From DATKRB01 sp963794215 (lineage in GTDB: Bacteria; Actinomycetota; Acidimicrobiia; Acidimicrobiales; RAAP-2), in contig CAWCCQ010000002.1 of the NCBI GenBank assembly GCA_963794215.1, forward strand, positions 496,001 to 560,000: a stretch of DNA of 64,000 nucleotides, given 5' to 3'. Both the position numbers and the translations under genes were made by a program. Below are positions 27,585 through 36,149 of this stretch, piece by piece; the first letter of the stretch is position 1; the number at the start of each line of letters is the position of its first letter. The notes below the pieces were generated by a model. That model saw only the letters and a program-made list of their open reading frames with translations. It did no database searches and was not told the DNA's origin.

Positions 27585-28432
27585 TTAGGAAGCTCGGTGG
27601 AGCACAAGCCGCACGTGCCCGTTGTCGCCGGCGGAGCGGCAGTGAGCTATCACGTCCTTGACCTCGCAGTGGCCGATTCCCCAATCGTCATGCACCGCGA
27701 TTTCAAGACCCATCTGCGCGTAACAATCGATCGCCGATTGCGGATCGACGCCCCGAGCGCTTATAGATGCCGGCCGAAAATCGACGACGAGGACGATCCC
27801 TGGGGAGTTAAGGATTATGCCTTGCATGCCTGCAACGATGTTGCTCTCCCGACCCGTGGATTCGTTCCTAACTACGTCGAAGGATTCCCCGTGAAAAAGT
27901 CGGCTCTGGTGCGTACCATCGGCACGATCGATCCCGTGCCGAAATTTGCTCCGCCGTCGTATCCCTCGAGCCTCCCCGCCGCTTGGGACCGGGCGACATG
28001 GCTGTCATGCGCTGTTCCGTGCCCAGTGCGACGTTCCACGTTCTGGAACGGACGCCATTGGCCCACTAAATTTGCGCGGAGAAGACCATGCAGCGTTGGA
28101 TCCGGCTCTACTGCCTCGATCCGAATATCCGGGGCGCACTGAGCGACGACCAAGGAAAAATATCCGTAGTCGGCCCCTACGTCGAGGAATATGCAGCCGG
28201 CACGGACCAAGGAACCCAGCAGATCGATGGTTGCTTGTTGCCAATTGCCATTATTGTGGACGTAGTGCCTGATTTCCGCATCGTCGGCCATCACCCAAAG
28301 CGGACCGACTTGGCTAGTGATCTCCTCAAACGGGCCGCCGTGCAGCGCCAGATTCTGGAACTCGAGGTTCGATGCTGAGAGTGCTGTCGCGCGACCTAGC
28401 GCCCGGACAGCCATACTGCGAAGGGACTGCAC
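27585..28432 (-). pseudogene. FkbM family methyltransferase, two frame breaks
   Basis: FkbM enzymes methylate hydroxyl groups of sugars or polyketides with SAM. The N-terminal part has EIRHYVHNNGNWQQATIDLL and motif I FLDVGADYGYFSLVVAQCAP with IEAVEPDPTLHGLLRANL following. After shifts near 28060 and 27850 the end is GIVLVVDFRPASI, AIDCYAQMGLEIAVHDDWG and DVIAHCRSAGDNGHVRLVLH. Length about 282, typical. The start could be GTG 28432 or ATG 28414. It sits 17 bases before the membrane protein gene and 18 bases after a GT2, so the genes form one transcription unit. Confidence 0.7.
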
Positions 28433-28450
28433 CCTGCTAGTGCGCCGAGG

Positions 28451-29634
28451 TCAGAAGACACGTTCACGGTATGCGGGCCGACGTACGGGAATCCCGCCTG
28501 GATGGTCGATCGCGCTGGTCAGGTCCTGCGCATTGGTTCCGCGATCGTGGATGCGGATTTCGAAGGGCGGCGAGCCCACCAAATCCTGCAGGGTCTGCAG
28601 CACTCCTTCAATGACCAATCTCGAAGGTCGCCTCGAATCCAAGGTACGAGCCCCTAACTCTGAGGTTTTCGCCTTCGGGAGCAATCACGAACCGCACCGA
28701 GTGCTCGTCTCCTGGACGTGCGGACAACCACCCGACGTCGAGTCGGTAGCCGCGGTCTCTTGCCCTTCCAAGGACCATGGCTCGGAGCCCGCTGTTTTCC
28801 AGTTCACCCGGGAACAGAAGACGCCCAGTACGCACCGATCTGCGCGCCATAGAGGGGATAACGCGCGTCGATGATGGCCTGATGCGCGTGCGCAAGATCA
28901 CCTGCCCCGCCCACGAGGCCCTCCACCTTGTTCACGCCGCTTCCGGCATGGTAAACGAAGCATGAGGGAGCCAGAACGGACCGATAACCAAGCCCGTGGC
29001 TTCGCAGGCACCAGTCTATTTCCGAGTAACCCCGACCGAATACCGGGTCCATGAGCCCGACGTCAGCAATCGCTGCAGTAGGGATGGCCATGGCAAATCC
29101 CACTGCAGACGGAATGACAAACGTCTGGCCTGAGAACTCCGCCTCCAGCCTTCGCGAAAATCCAATCGACCTGCTCCTGGGATTGCCCGACGAGAATCCC
29201 GGTGCATAGTTGTCCAACGAGTAGATGCTCACGCTGTTTGACCAGGCCGTAGCGGAGGAGACGGCGTGGTCGCCCAGCAAGGGGTCGACGAGCGCTGAGA
29301 CAAGGTTGGTTGGAACGACGGTGTCGGAATTCAACAGAATGACCGCGTCATAGCTCAAATCCATTGTGTGGAGGAGGCCAAGATTCATGTTGCGAGGAAT
29401 GCCAAGATTTCGTGGTGTCCGGTAGTAGCCAAAGCCAAGGTCGGCCGCCAGTGCGCTACAGCGCTCACTCCACCCTGGCGCGGGACTTGCATCATCCAGG
29501 ATCAGGACATCGACCTGATGTGGGCCGTCGAGCCTCGACAGGGAGGAGAGACATGGTCGGACGAGTTCTTCGCCGTTATACACGAGAAGAGCGACCAACA
29601 CCCCCCACCGACTCGGCTTAGACGCCGAGAGCAT
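28451..29634 (-). pseudogene. GT2 family glycosyltransferase with C-terminal extension, two frame breaks
   Basis: A GT2 core runs from WGVLVALLVYNGEELVRPC through VDVLILDDASPAPGWSERC, YRTPRNLGIPRNMNLGLLH, AVILLNSDTVVPTNLVSALV (metal site), and GFAMAIPTAAIADVGLMDP to YSEIDWCLRSHGLGYRSVLA. After a shift near 28840 a C-terminal part (LRAMVLGRARDRGYRLDVGW, GDEHSVRFVIAPEGENLRVR) and a second shift near 28640 lead to the stop at 28451. Length about 394. The ATG at 29634 overlaps the stop of the upstream small coiled-coil gene by 17 bases. It probably adds a residue to the same glycan as the neighbouring transferases. Confidence 0.7.
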
Positions 29635-30029
29635 TCCGCAGTGACCAATTCCGCCGGGCAAGTCGATACGCTGGAGACGCTTGCACGCGCTCTTGCTCGG
29701 CCTTGTACTGAGAATACTCGATACGGAGGCCCTCCGAACTCTCCTCGCAAGGAAACCTATCGTCGCCGAGCGTCCACAAGACGCTCGGTGAGGTCGATCA
29801 CTTGTGCCGTCGCTGCCTCTGTGTCGATGAGCGCCTGGATGAGCGAGACCCGGTCGAGGTCAGACACAAGCCGCTTTGCGGCATCCTGCGCCGAGTCAGC
29901 CGTACTGTCGGCGCCAGCGCTCTCAGTGACGCCGCCGATCTGACGTTCGATCGCCCCACCCGCGGTCGGAGTCAGCGACACGACCGACGGGGCCCCAGGG
30001 GCCACGTTGACCTCTTCAGTGTCAGGCAC
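29618..30029 (-). CDS. Small coiled-coil protein of the glycan cluster, probable frameshift
   Basis: The GTG at 30029 has a strong GGAGGAGG upstream. The first 90 residues include a likely helix (QDAAKRLVSDLDRVSLIQAL, then DTEAATAQVIDLTERLVDAR). That frame stops at 29757, but a one-base change gives a convincing C-terminus (FPCEESSEGLRIEYSQYKAE, then ASPAYRLARRNWSLRNALGV) ending at TAA 29618-29620, overlapping the next GT2 start. Total about 137 residues. No catalytic motif. It resembles in size and place the protein at 10668-11168: each lies between a GT-B and a GT2 gene. Role unknown; a partner or scaffold of the transferases is possible. Confidence 0.55.
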
Positions 30030-30059
30030 CGCGCCTCCTCCTCGGCCACCGCTGGGGTG

Positions 30060-32013
30060 TTACTCCCATCGGGCCGGCATCAACAGCACCCGGAAGTATA
30101 GGTTGATGAGGCGCTCGGCAGTGGACGACCACGTGTAGGCTCTGCCCGCCATCAGAGTGGACTCTACCTGGGCGTTCGCGAGCCCAGGGTCCGACAACAA
30201 GCGCTCGAGCGCATCGGCGAGAGACGATGGTGACCAGTCCGCGGCGGTGACCGGCAGGTCCGGGGCCAACTCCCGCAGGGGGCCGAATCCGACGAACACG
30301 GTTGGAGTACCGAACTTGGCGGCTTCGTAGGGGACGAACCCGAACCCCTCGGCCGCCGACGGGTAGAGAACGGCTGACGGTTTTGAAGAGCCAGTTGCGT
30401 TCGGCTGATGGAACCTCAGGCAACACGAACACCTGACCTTGTGTTCCCGGTACGCGCTGGACCAATGACGCGAACGCCTCTGCCACCGGGAGGACCCGTG
30501 CGGAACGGCCGGTCCCACGATCACCAACGCTTGTGTCCAACCACGACTCGACAGCTGATCCATCGCCAAGAGTGCCAATCCCGGTTTTTGTGCGAGTAAT
30601 CAGTGCCTACGCAAAGAACGAACGGCTGGTCGATGAACCCCCTCGATAGCAATTGGGCGATTCGGCTCTTTCGTCTTCGGAAAGGTGCTCGGTGCCTAGC
30701 GGTAGGCTCCAAACGATCACGGTCAATGGGTAAGCGCTCCGACTCGACCTGACGCTTCACGTCCTCAGAGATACGGCGACAGCGTCAACCTCGGACACGC
30801 TGTTACGGACACCTTCGCGATACTCGAGCCACCGCACTTCGTCTCGTGATAGATGCCAATTCGGTACACGATCAGATCCAGTACTGAGACAATGACCCGA
30901 TCGGCTAGCTGTCGCCACAATCGGGCCTGGAACCCAGGATTCGGATTCCCCATCCGATGCACAATGTCGCACCGCTCGAACTCCGAGAATCGACCAGGCG
31001 GCGCGACGGCGGTCTGAATCTTGGGGTGTTCCAGTACGGCCTTGGCGTACGGAGGCACCGGTCCGGCCATCATGACCAGGAGCTCTCGGACTTTCGGATT
31101 ACGGGCAAGTGCGTCGACCGCCGACAACAGTGCCACCTGGGTTCCCATCTCATGAGGTCCTAGGTCGTAGCCATCAACGGCAACACGCAGGCCCCGCAGC
31201 TTGACCCGCGCAAGCCCATGAGCGATAGAGATCGGGGACGACGGAAGGTTGGCATCCGAGTGGAGAACCGCTAGATCGGCCGGATGACGTTGATAAAACC
31301 AGTGACGGTCTTTCGCTGGAGGTCATCGATGGGCCACTGGGATTCAGGCTGGGTGAGTCGACCACGATGGCGCACGACGTAGTTCGAATCGTCAAGGAGA
31401 TGAACGAATCCGCGATTTCTTGCTCCGCGGAGAAGTCGGCGATTGCTGCGTTGAAACTCCGTTCAGGTCCACACGATAATTCGCGACCGCGCCAAGCGCA
31501 GATTCCGTGAGCACCACTGCGGGTCCCCCTGCCATCAGCAGCGGGACAGGCCCCATGGGCACTCCCTGCTCGCGCAGGCGACGGCTGACCGACGCGGCGT
31601 CGTGACCCTCGGGGGCGCGTCCTTCGGCTCGATTGCGGCTCGGGAAACTCAGGAATCCCGCGTCATTTGAGAAGTAGGAGACCCGTCGCGATCCGTACGT
31701 CCTCTCGCATCAGCGCAAGGCTGCTCGAAACCAGATACGGCGATGTGGTTACGGCGTCACCCAGTGCGAGCACGGCGCAGCCGAATCGTTCCCACGCTGC
31801 GTTGACGACTTCGGCAGGGTCATTTGCCAGGACGGTCCAGCATCCCCGATCCGCATACGTGGCCAAGGTCGATGGGGCAGGAGAGCCGACGAGCACCGGG
31901 ATCCCCAGCAAGACCATCGATTGGACCGAGACCATCCGATCCTCGACCTCCGCCGGTGGAACGAAGAGCGCCGCCACCGCCACAACGCCATCCGCCGGCG
32001 TGCCTGTCGTCAT
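30060..32013 (-). pseudogene. Large glycosyltransferase with GT4-type C-terminal domain, several frame breaks
   Basis: It begins at ATG 32013 (or GTG 32016) with a domain of about 200 residues that looks like a degraded GT2 fold (GVVAVAALFVPPAEVEDRMV, LVSSSLALMREDVRIATGLL). A middle part follows (VRHRGRLTQPESQWPIDDLQ, GLRVAVDGYDLGPHEMGTQV, LLSAVDALARNPKVRELLVM). The end has GT4 features: FVLCVGTDYSHKNRD, AVLYPSAAEGFGFVPYEAAK with the donor-site Glu, and LADALERLLSDPGLANAQV. Frame changes are needed near 31670, 31450, 31300, 30800, 30600, 30560 and 30400. About 650 residues, ending at TAA 30060. It heads the minus-strand glycan run and diverges from the methyltransferase at 32091. Confidence 0.6.
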
Positions 32014-32090
32014 CACCCGGCGATTGTAGTCGGGCCCAGGAGGCTAGCCGCTGAGGGCGACCCGAAGTAACGTGGCGGCCCTGTGCGCAC

Positions 32091-32781
32091 GTGGACAATC
32101 CGAACAATCCGACCTGGTTCGAAGATCACTTCGAACGAGCCCCAACGGAGATCATGGAGTTCCTTGCTGGAGATGGGCTGTCGCTCGAAGGACAACAGCG
32201 TCGCGGACATCGGTACTGGTGACGGCATCCTCGCGGCCGGGCTCTGCACTCTGGCTCACCCTGATGTGTTGGTAGGCTACGACGTCGAGCCCGTTGACGT
32301 CGCCGACCTCAAGGGCGAGTTGGCTGCTCGGGGATTAGGCGATCTGCCACCCACCCTCCGATTCGACGTCTCATTTCCCGATCGAGTTCCAGCGGCAACC
32401 GGAGCCTTCGATTACGTCATCTCGTGGTCAGTTTTCGAACACGTGAGCGAACCACTGGCAATGGCAAGCGAAATCCGCAGGCTTCTCGCACCGGGCGGCT
32501 TAGCCATGATCCAGCTGTTCCCCTTTTACCTTTCCGAGCACGGCGATCATGGGTGGTCTCGACCCTCATTCGAGCATCTGCTCACGCACGAAGACGGTAC
32601 CGAGCTGTACCTCAACAAGATTACTCTCGATCAACTCCACCAAACGCTTCGCTCGGCTGGGCTATGCACTTCCAAGGTGGAGCTCATCCACCACGGTTTC
32701 CATTTGCCCCCGGAGCTTGACACGCTTCGACTCTCGGATCTGGCGATCGGCGGGATCAAACTGTTGGCCGTCCCGGTGTAG
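32091..32781 (+). CDS. Class I SAM-dependent methyltransferase, one frameshift
   Basis: The N-terminus NPTWFEDHFERAPTEIMEFL starts at GTG 32091; one extra base near 32190 moves the frame, after which motif I NSVADIGTGDGILAAGLCTL, DVLVGYDVEPVDVADLKGEL, FDYVISWSVFEHVSEPLAMA and LAPGGLAMIQLFPFYLSEHG follow, ending LAIGGIKLLAVPV at 32781. About 229 residues. It is a close relative of the methyltransferase at 21886 and of the fragment at 24837, so the family has been copied within the locus. It probably methylates a glycan residue. It is the first plus-strand gene after the minus-strand glycan run, 77 bases from the divergent start. Confidence 0.75.
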
Positions 32782-32804
32782 CGTGCCCGCCCGCCAAGGA
32801 AATC

Positions 32805-33797
32805 GTGCGCGGGCCAAGGCGTGACAGGAGACGTTTGGTCGGAACGACCTCTGAGGCTCGTGCGCACCATCTTGGCGTTCCCTGGGCGACAACGACCCAA
32901 GCGGGGGCGCCCCGACATCAGCCCAACGCTCCGGACGATCAGTTCCTTGACGCCGTGGTTCCCGCCCGCCGCGATGGGGAACCTGAACACGACTCGTCCC
33001 TGGTGGCTGGCAGCACCCTGCCCGAAGTTCGATGTCCTGTGTGCGACCAGCAGACAACCATCGAAGGGTTCACTGACAACATCCGCGAGTCGGGCTACTG
33101 CGCCACATGCGGGTCGTGGACCCGCATCCGACAGCTCGCCACCGTCCTGATCGAGGCCGCCTCGGTCTTCGCCGAGAGCCCGGTGTCGAGCGTCGTTGGA
33201 CTGGTGCAGCTCCGTGGCCTGCGCATCTACAACACCGAAGCTCACGGTTCGCTCCATGCCGCGCTGGTACCGGCAGGCGGGTACGTGGCGAGCGAATACT
33301 TCGGCGCCGAATGGCGGAGCGGTGAGCGCCACACCAGTGGCGTCTTGCACGAGGACCTGCAGGCCTTGTCCTTCTCGGACAACGCCTTCGACCTGGTCAT
33401 CTCCTCGGACGTGCTCGAGCACGTGCCCGACCCGTATCGGGCCCACGGCGAGATCCTGCGGGTCCTGGCTCCGGGGGGCCACCACGTGTTCACGGTCCCC
33501 TACGTCGAAGGCGCCGCACTCGACGAGGTCCGAGCTCATCTGAGAGCTGACGGTACTGTCGAGCACCTCCTGCCTCCGCTCTATCACGACGACCCGGTGC
33601 GGCCAGAGGAGGGCGCTCTCGTCTACACGATCTTCGGGCTCGAGATGATCCCCCGGCTGGCCCGCCTGGGGTTCGAGACGGCCATCTACCGCCTCTACGA
33701 CCCGAGTCGCGGGCTGGTGGGCCCTGGCGGTGTGGTCTTCGACGCCGTCAAGGCGCACCCCGCCGCACGGGCTGCTTCCGGGTCGGACGAGTCCTAG
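32805..33797 (+). CDS. SAM-dependent methyltransferase with N-terminal zinc ribbon
   Basis: Residues from about 73 carry a four-cysteine ribbon (RCPVC then SGYCATCGSW), followed by a methyltransferase domain: YNTEAHGSLHAALVPAG, YVASEYFGAEWRSGE, LQALSFSDNAFDLVISSDVL (motif II with EHV next) and VLAPGGHHVFTVPYVEG. This pairing is known in polysaccharide clusters, where the ribbon probably binds a partner or substrate. The continuous frame begins at GTG 32805, but the first 40 codons look poor. A better N-terminus (VWSERPLRLVRTILAFPG) starts at GTG 32821 in another frame, implying a one-base change near 32920. Length 320-330. Acceptor unknown. Confidence 0.75.
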   Translation: MRGPRRDRRRLVGTTSEARAHHLGVPWATTTQAGAPRHQPNAPDDQFLDAVVPARRDGEPEHDSSLVAGSTLPEVRCPVCDQQTTIEGFTDNIRESGYCATCGSWTRIRQLATVLIEAASVFAESPVSSVVGLVQLRGLRIYNTEAHGSLHAALVPAGGYVASEYFGAEWRSGERHTSGVLHEDLQALSFSDNAFDLVISSDVLEHVPDPYRAHGEILRVLAPGGHHVFTVPYVEGAALDEVRAHLRADGTVEHLLPPLYHDDPVRPEEGALVYTIFGLEMIPRLARLGFETAIYRLYDPSRGLVGPGGVVFDAVKAHPAARAASGSDES

Positions 33798-33956
33798 CGC
33801 GGCTCAGCCGAAGCGGTTAGGGGGCCTGCCAAACGGGGGTCAGCGGGGCCGGCATTCCCCACCAATAAGGCTCACCCCTCGCAATTCGCGACGCATTGGT
33901 CCAGGTCAGAACCCAGTGCACGAGGAAATTCGGCCATGGTCAGGTAGAATTGCCAT

Positions 33957-34178
33957 GTGTCGGAGGAGGAAGTGGGCAGGGCGCTGAGCCTCGACGCCCT
34001 CGATGAGCTGGCTGACCGCTTGCGGGCAGCGATCGATCGGGACGATCGCGACGAGGTCGACTGCCTGGTCCGCAAGGTTCCCGAGGATGAGCTGCACAAC
34101 GTGTGGCTCCGGGTGGTGCGCAGGCCTAACGAGTCGCGTGCGTCGTACCATCCGGACGCCAGCGCCGAGAGCGCCTGA
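33957..34178 (+). CDS. Small acidic hypothetical protein, 73 residues
   Basis: An unrecognised short helical protein (GRALSLDALDELADRLRAAI, then DEVDCLVRKVPEDELHNVWL) starting at GTG 33957. It has strong third-position GC bias and no membrane segment. It lies alone between the methyltransferase and the MarR operator, separated from each by more than 30 bases. It might be a small regulator or toxin-antitoxin-like protein, but nothing in the sequence decides this. Confidence 0.5.
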   Translation: MSEEEVGRALSLDALDELADRLRAAIDRDDRDEVDCLVRKVPEDELHNVWLRVVRRPNESRASYHPDASAESA

Positions 34179-34217
34179 GTCTCGGGGAGCGCGATCGGTC
34201 ACCGAGCTGCTCTACGA

Positions 34218-34247
34218 AACTAGATGCTTGCCGGCAAGCATCTAGTT
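34218..34247. promoter_or_regulatory. Perfect 30-bp palindrome, probable MarR operator
   Basis: AACTAGATGCTTGCC is followed directly by its exact reverse complement. It lies 16 bases before the MarR start codon and is centred at 34232/34233. The inner TTGCC-GGCAA core is like operators of MarR-family regulators, which bind palindromes of this kind as dimers and block their own promoter. The next gene is a MarR regulator coupled to an exporter, so autoregulation is likely. Confidence 0.75.
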
Positions 34248-34263
34248 GGTACCATGGAAGGTG

Positions 34264-34755
34264 ATGCGACAGACCACCTTCGCCAGCGCCGAACCTGACG
34301 CCGCGACCGCCCACACCGATGCCGGTACCGGGGACGCCGACCGACTTCGACGCTCCATCCGTCGCCTCGACCGCCGCCTGCGCCGCCGGGGTGGGGGCAC
34401 CGACCTCTCGCCGAGCCAGTTCGAGGTGTTGACCACCATCGTGCGGCGCGGGCCGATCGGCCTCGGCGACCTTGCCGAGCTCGAGGGGCTCAACCCGACG
34501 ATGCTGTCGCGGATCGCCAGCAAGCTCGAGGCGGCCGGGCTGGCCGGGCGGATGACCGACTCGCACGACGGTCGGGCGGTTCAGATGGTGGCGACCGAAC
34601 CGGGTCTCGCCTTCTTCGAACAGGTCCGTCTCGAGCGCAACGAGATCCTGCGGGTCGCCCTGGCTGAGCTGAGCCCGGGCCAGCAATCCGCGCTGCTCGC
34701 TGCGATGCCGGCGCTCGAGGCGCTCGCCGAGGCACTGGGAGATCACCCGCAGTGA
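34264..34755 (+). CDS. MarR family transcriptional regulator
   Basis: A 163-residue winged-helix repressor. The wHTH is clear: LSPSQFEVLTTIVRRGPIGL, then DLAELEGLNPTMLSRIASKL as the recognition part, and the wing DSHDGRAVQMVAT. An N-terminal tail of about 35 residues is Ala/Asp-rich. Such regulators release DNA on binding phenolic or drug-like ligands. The ATG at 34264 is chosen; GTG 34261 or an upstream TTG inside the palindrome (34246) is possible, and the short leader suggests a leaderless or nearly leaderless transcript. The stop overlaps the exporter start in GTGA, so both proteins are made from one mRNA. Confidence 0.85.
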   Translation: MRQTTFASAEPDAATAHTDAGTGDADRLRRSIRRLDRRLRRRGGGTDLSPSQFEVLTTIVRRGPIGLGDLAELEGLNPTMLSRIASKLEAAGLAGRMTDSHDGRAVQMVATEPGLAFFEQVRLERNEILRVALAELSPGQQSALLAAMPALEALAEALGDHPQ

Positions 34756-36125
34756 GGCTGCCCCGCATGGGTGGCACCTTCTCTGCTCTCGCCATTCCGA
34801 ATTACCGGCGGTACTTCATCGGCCAGACGATCTCGCTCGTCGGCACCTGGATGCAGACCACGGCCCAGTCCTGGCTCGTCCTCACCTTGACCGGGTCGGC
34901 CAAGGATCTCGGGTTGGTCGTCGCCCTCCAGACGCTGCCGGTACTCCTGTTGGGTCCCTACGCGGGTGTGATCGCCGACCGGGTCGACAAGCGGCGCCTG
35001 ATGGTGGTGCTTCAAGCGGCCATGGGCGTCCAGGCCGCGGTGCTCGGCGCTCTCACGCTGACCCACCACGCGTCGTTCCTCGTCGTCTGCATCCTGGCCG
35101 TCGTCCTCGGGCTCAACAACTGCTTCGAGAACCCCTCGCGCCAGGCCTTCGTCCTCGAGATGGTGGGCCCGGCCGATCTGCGCAACGCCGTCAGCCTCAA
35201 CTCGACCATCGTGAACGCCGCCCGCGCCGTCGGGCCAGCGATCGCCGGGGTGCTCATCGCCACCGTGGGCACCGGGTGGTGCTTCGTGCTCAATGCCTTC
35301 AGCTTCGTGGCCGTGGTCACCTCCCTGGTCACGATGGACCTGGGCGCGCTCAAGCCGAGCCCTCCGACCGCCCGCCAGCGTGGTCAGCTCCGAGCAGGGC
35401 TCCGCTACGTGTCCCGCACTCCTGAGCTGGGCATCCCGCTGCTCATGATGGCGTTGGTCGGCATGCTGGCCTACGAGTTCCAAGTCACGCTGCCCTACGC
35501 CGCGCAGCATGTCTTTCATCGTGGCGCCGAGACCTACGGCGTCATGACGGCCAGCATGGGCATCGGGGCGGTGGCCGGGGGCCTGGTGACCGCCGCTCGG
35601 GGCAAGACTGGGCAACGAGCCCTGGTCATTGCCGCGGCCGGGTTCGGGGTGGCGATCACCTTTGCGGCCCTGGCACCGGTCCTCGCATTGGAGCTGGTGG
35701 CCTTGGCGCTGGTCGGCTACGGGAGCGTCTCGTTCCTCGCGATGGCCAACTCGACCCTCCAGCTGGCGTCCGATCCCCAGATGCGTGGGCGAGTCATGGC
35801 GCTCTGGGCGGTCGCCTTCCTCGGTTCGACGCCGATCGGGGGCCCGGTAATCGGCTGGGTCAGCGCCGTCGGCGGGGCGCGTCTGGGTCTGGCGGTGGGC
35901 GCGCTCTCGTGCTTCGTCGCCGCCGCTCTGGGAGCGCTTGCGCTGCGACACCAGCGAACCCGACGCCGGGCCGCTGGCGACCTGGCCGCCCAAGTCCTCG
36001 CGAGCGCCGGCGACGCCGGCGACATTGCACCAGCATCCCTCGGTGACCCAGCCCTGCTCCCCCAACCCGGGCCGCCCCCCCAGGCTGGTCCGCGAGGGGA
36101 TGAGCCGGTCGCCCTCACGCCCTGA
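34752..36125 (+). CDS. MFS transporter, enterobactin-exporter-like family
   Basis: A 457-residue polytopic membrane protein with about 11-12 hydrophobic segments; probably a proton-driven exporter of small molecules. The start SALAIPNYRRYFIGQTISLV, then WMQTTAQSWLVLTLTGSAKD and LGPYAGVIADRVDKRRLM (MFS motif A-like loop), and ENPSRQAFVLEMVGPADLRN with VSLNSTIVNAARAVGPAIAG are signatures of the EntS/MFS_3 branch. The last 60 residues form an Ala/Pro-rich cytoplasmic tail. Its start GTG overlaps the MarR stop. Its substrate is likely the inducer or a related compound. It ends in a hairpin shared with the convergent lysS gene. Confidence 0.9.
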   Translation: MRLPRMGGTFSALAIPNYRRYFIGQTISLVGTWMQTTAQSWLVLTLTGSAKDLGLVVALQTLPVLLLGPYAGVIADRVDKRRLMVVLQAAMGVQAAVLGALTLTHHASFLVVCILAVVLGLNNCFENPSRQAFVLEMVGPADLRNAVSLNSTIVNAARAVGPAIAGVLIATVGTGWCFVLNAFSFVAVVTSLVTMDLGALKPSPPTARQRGQLRAGLRYVSRTPELGIPLLMMALVGMLAYEFQVTLPYAAQHVFHRGAETYGVMTASMGIGAVAGGLVTAARGKTGQRALVIAAAGFGVAITFAALAPVLALELVALALVGYGSVSFLAMANSTLQLASDPQMRGRVMALWAVAFLGSTPIGGPVIGWVSAVGGARLGLAVGALSCFVAAALGALALRHQRTRRRAAGDLAAQVLASAGDAGDIAPASLGDPALLPQPGPPPQAGPRGDEPVALTP

Positions 36126-36149
36126 GGCCAGCCTCTGTACGCCTCAGGG
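36120..36149. terminator. Bidirectional hairpin between convergent genes
   Basis: Nine-base arms CCCTGAGGC (36120-36128) and GCCTCAGGG (36141-36149) pair perfectly around a 12-base loop. The left arm contains the exporter stop codon and the right arm overlaps the lysS stop, so one hairpin can end both transcripts. No strong T-run is present, as is common in high-GC Actinobacteria. Confidence 0.6.
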
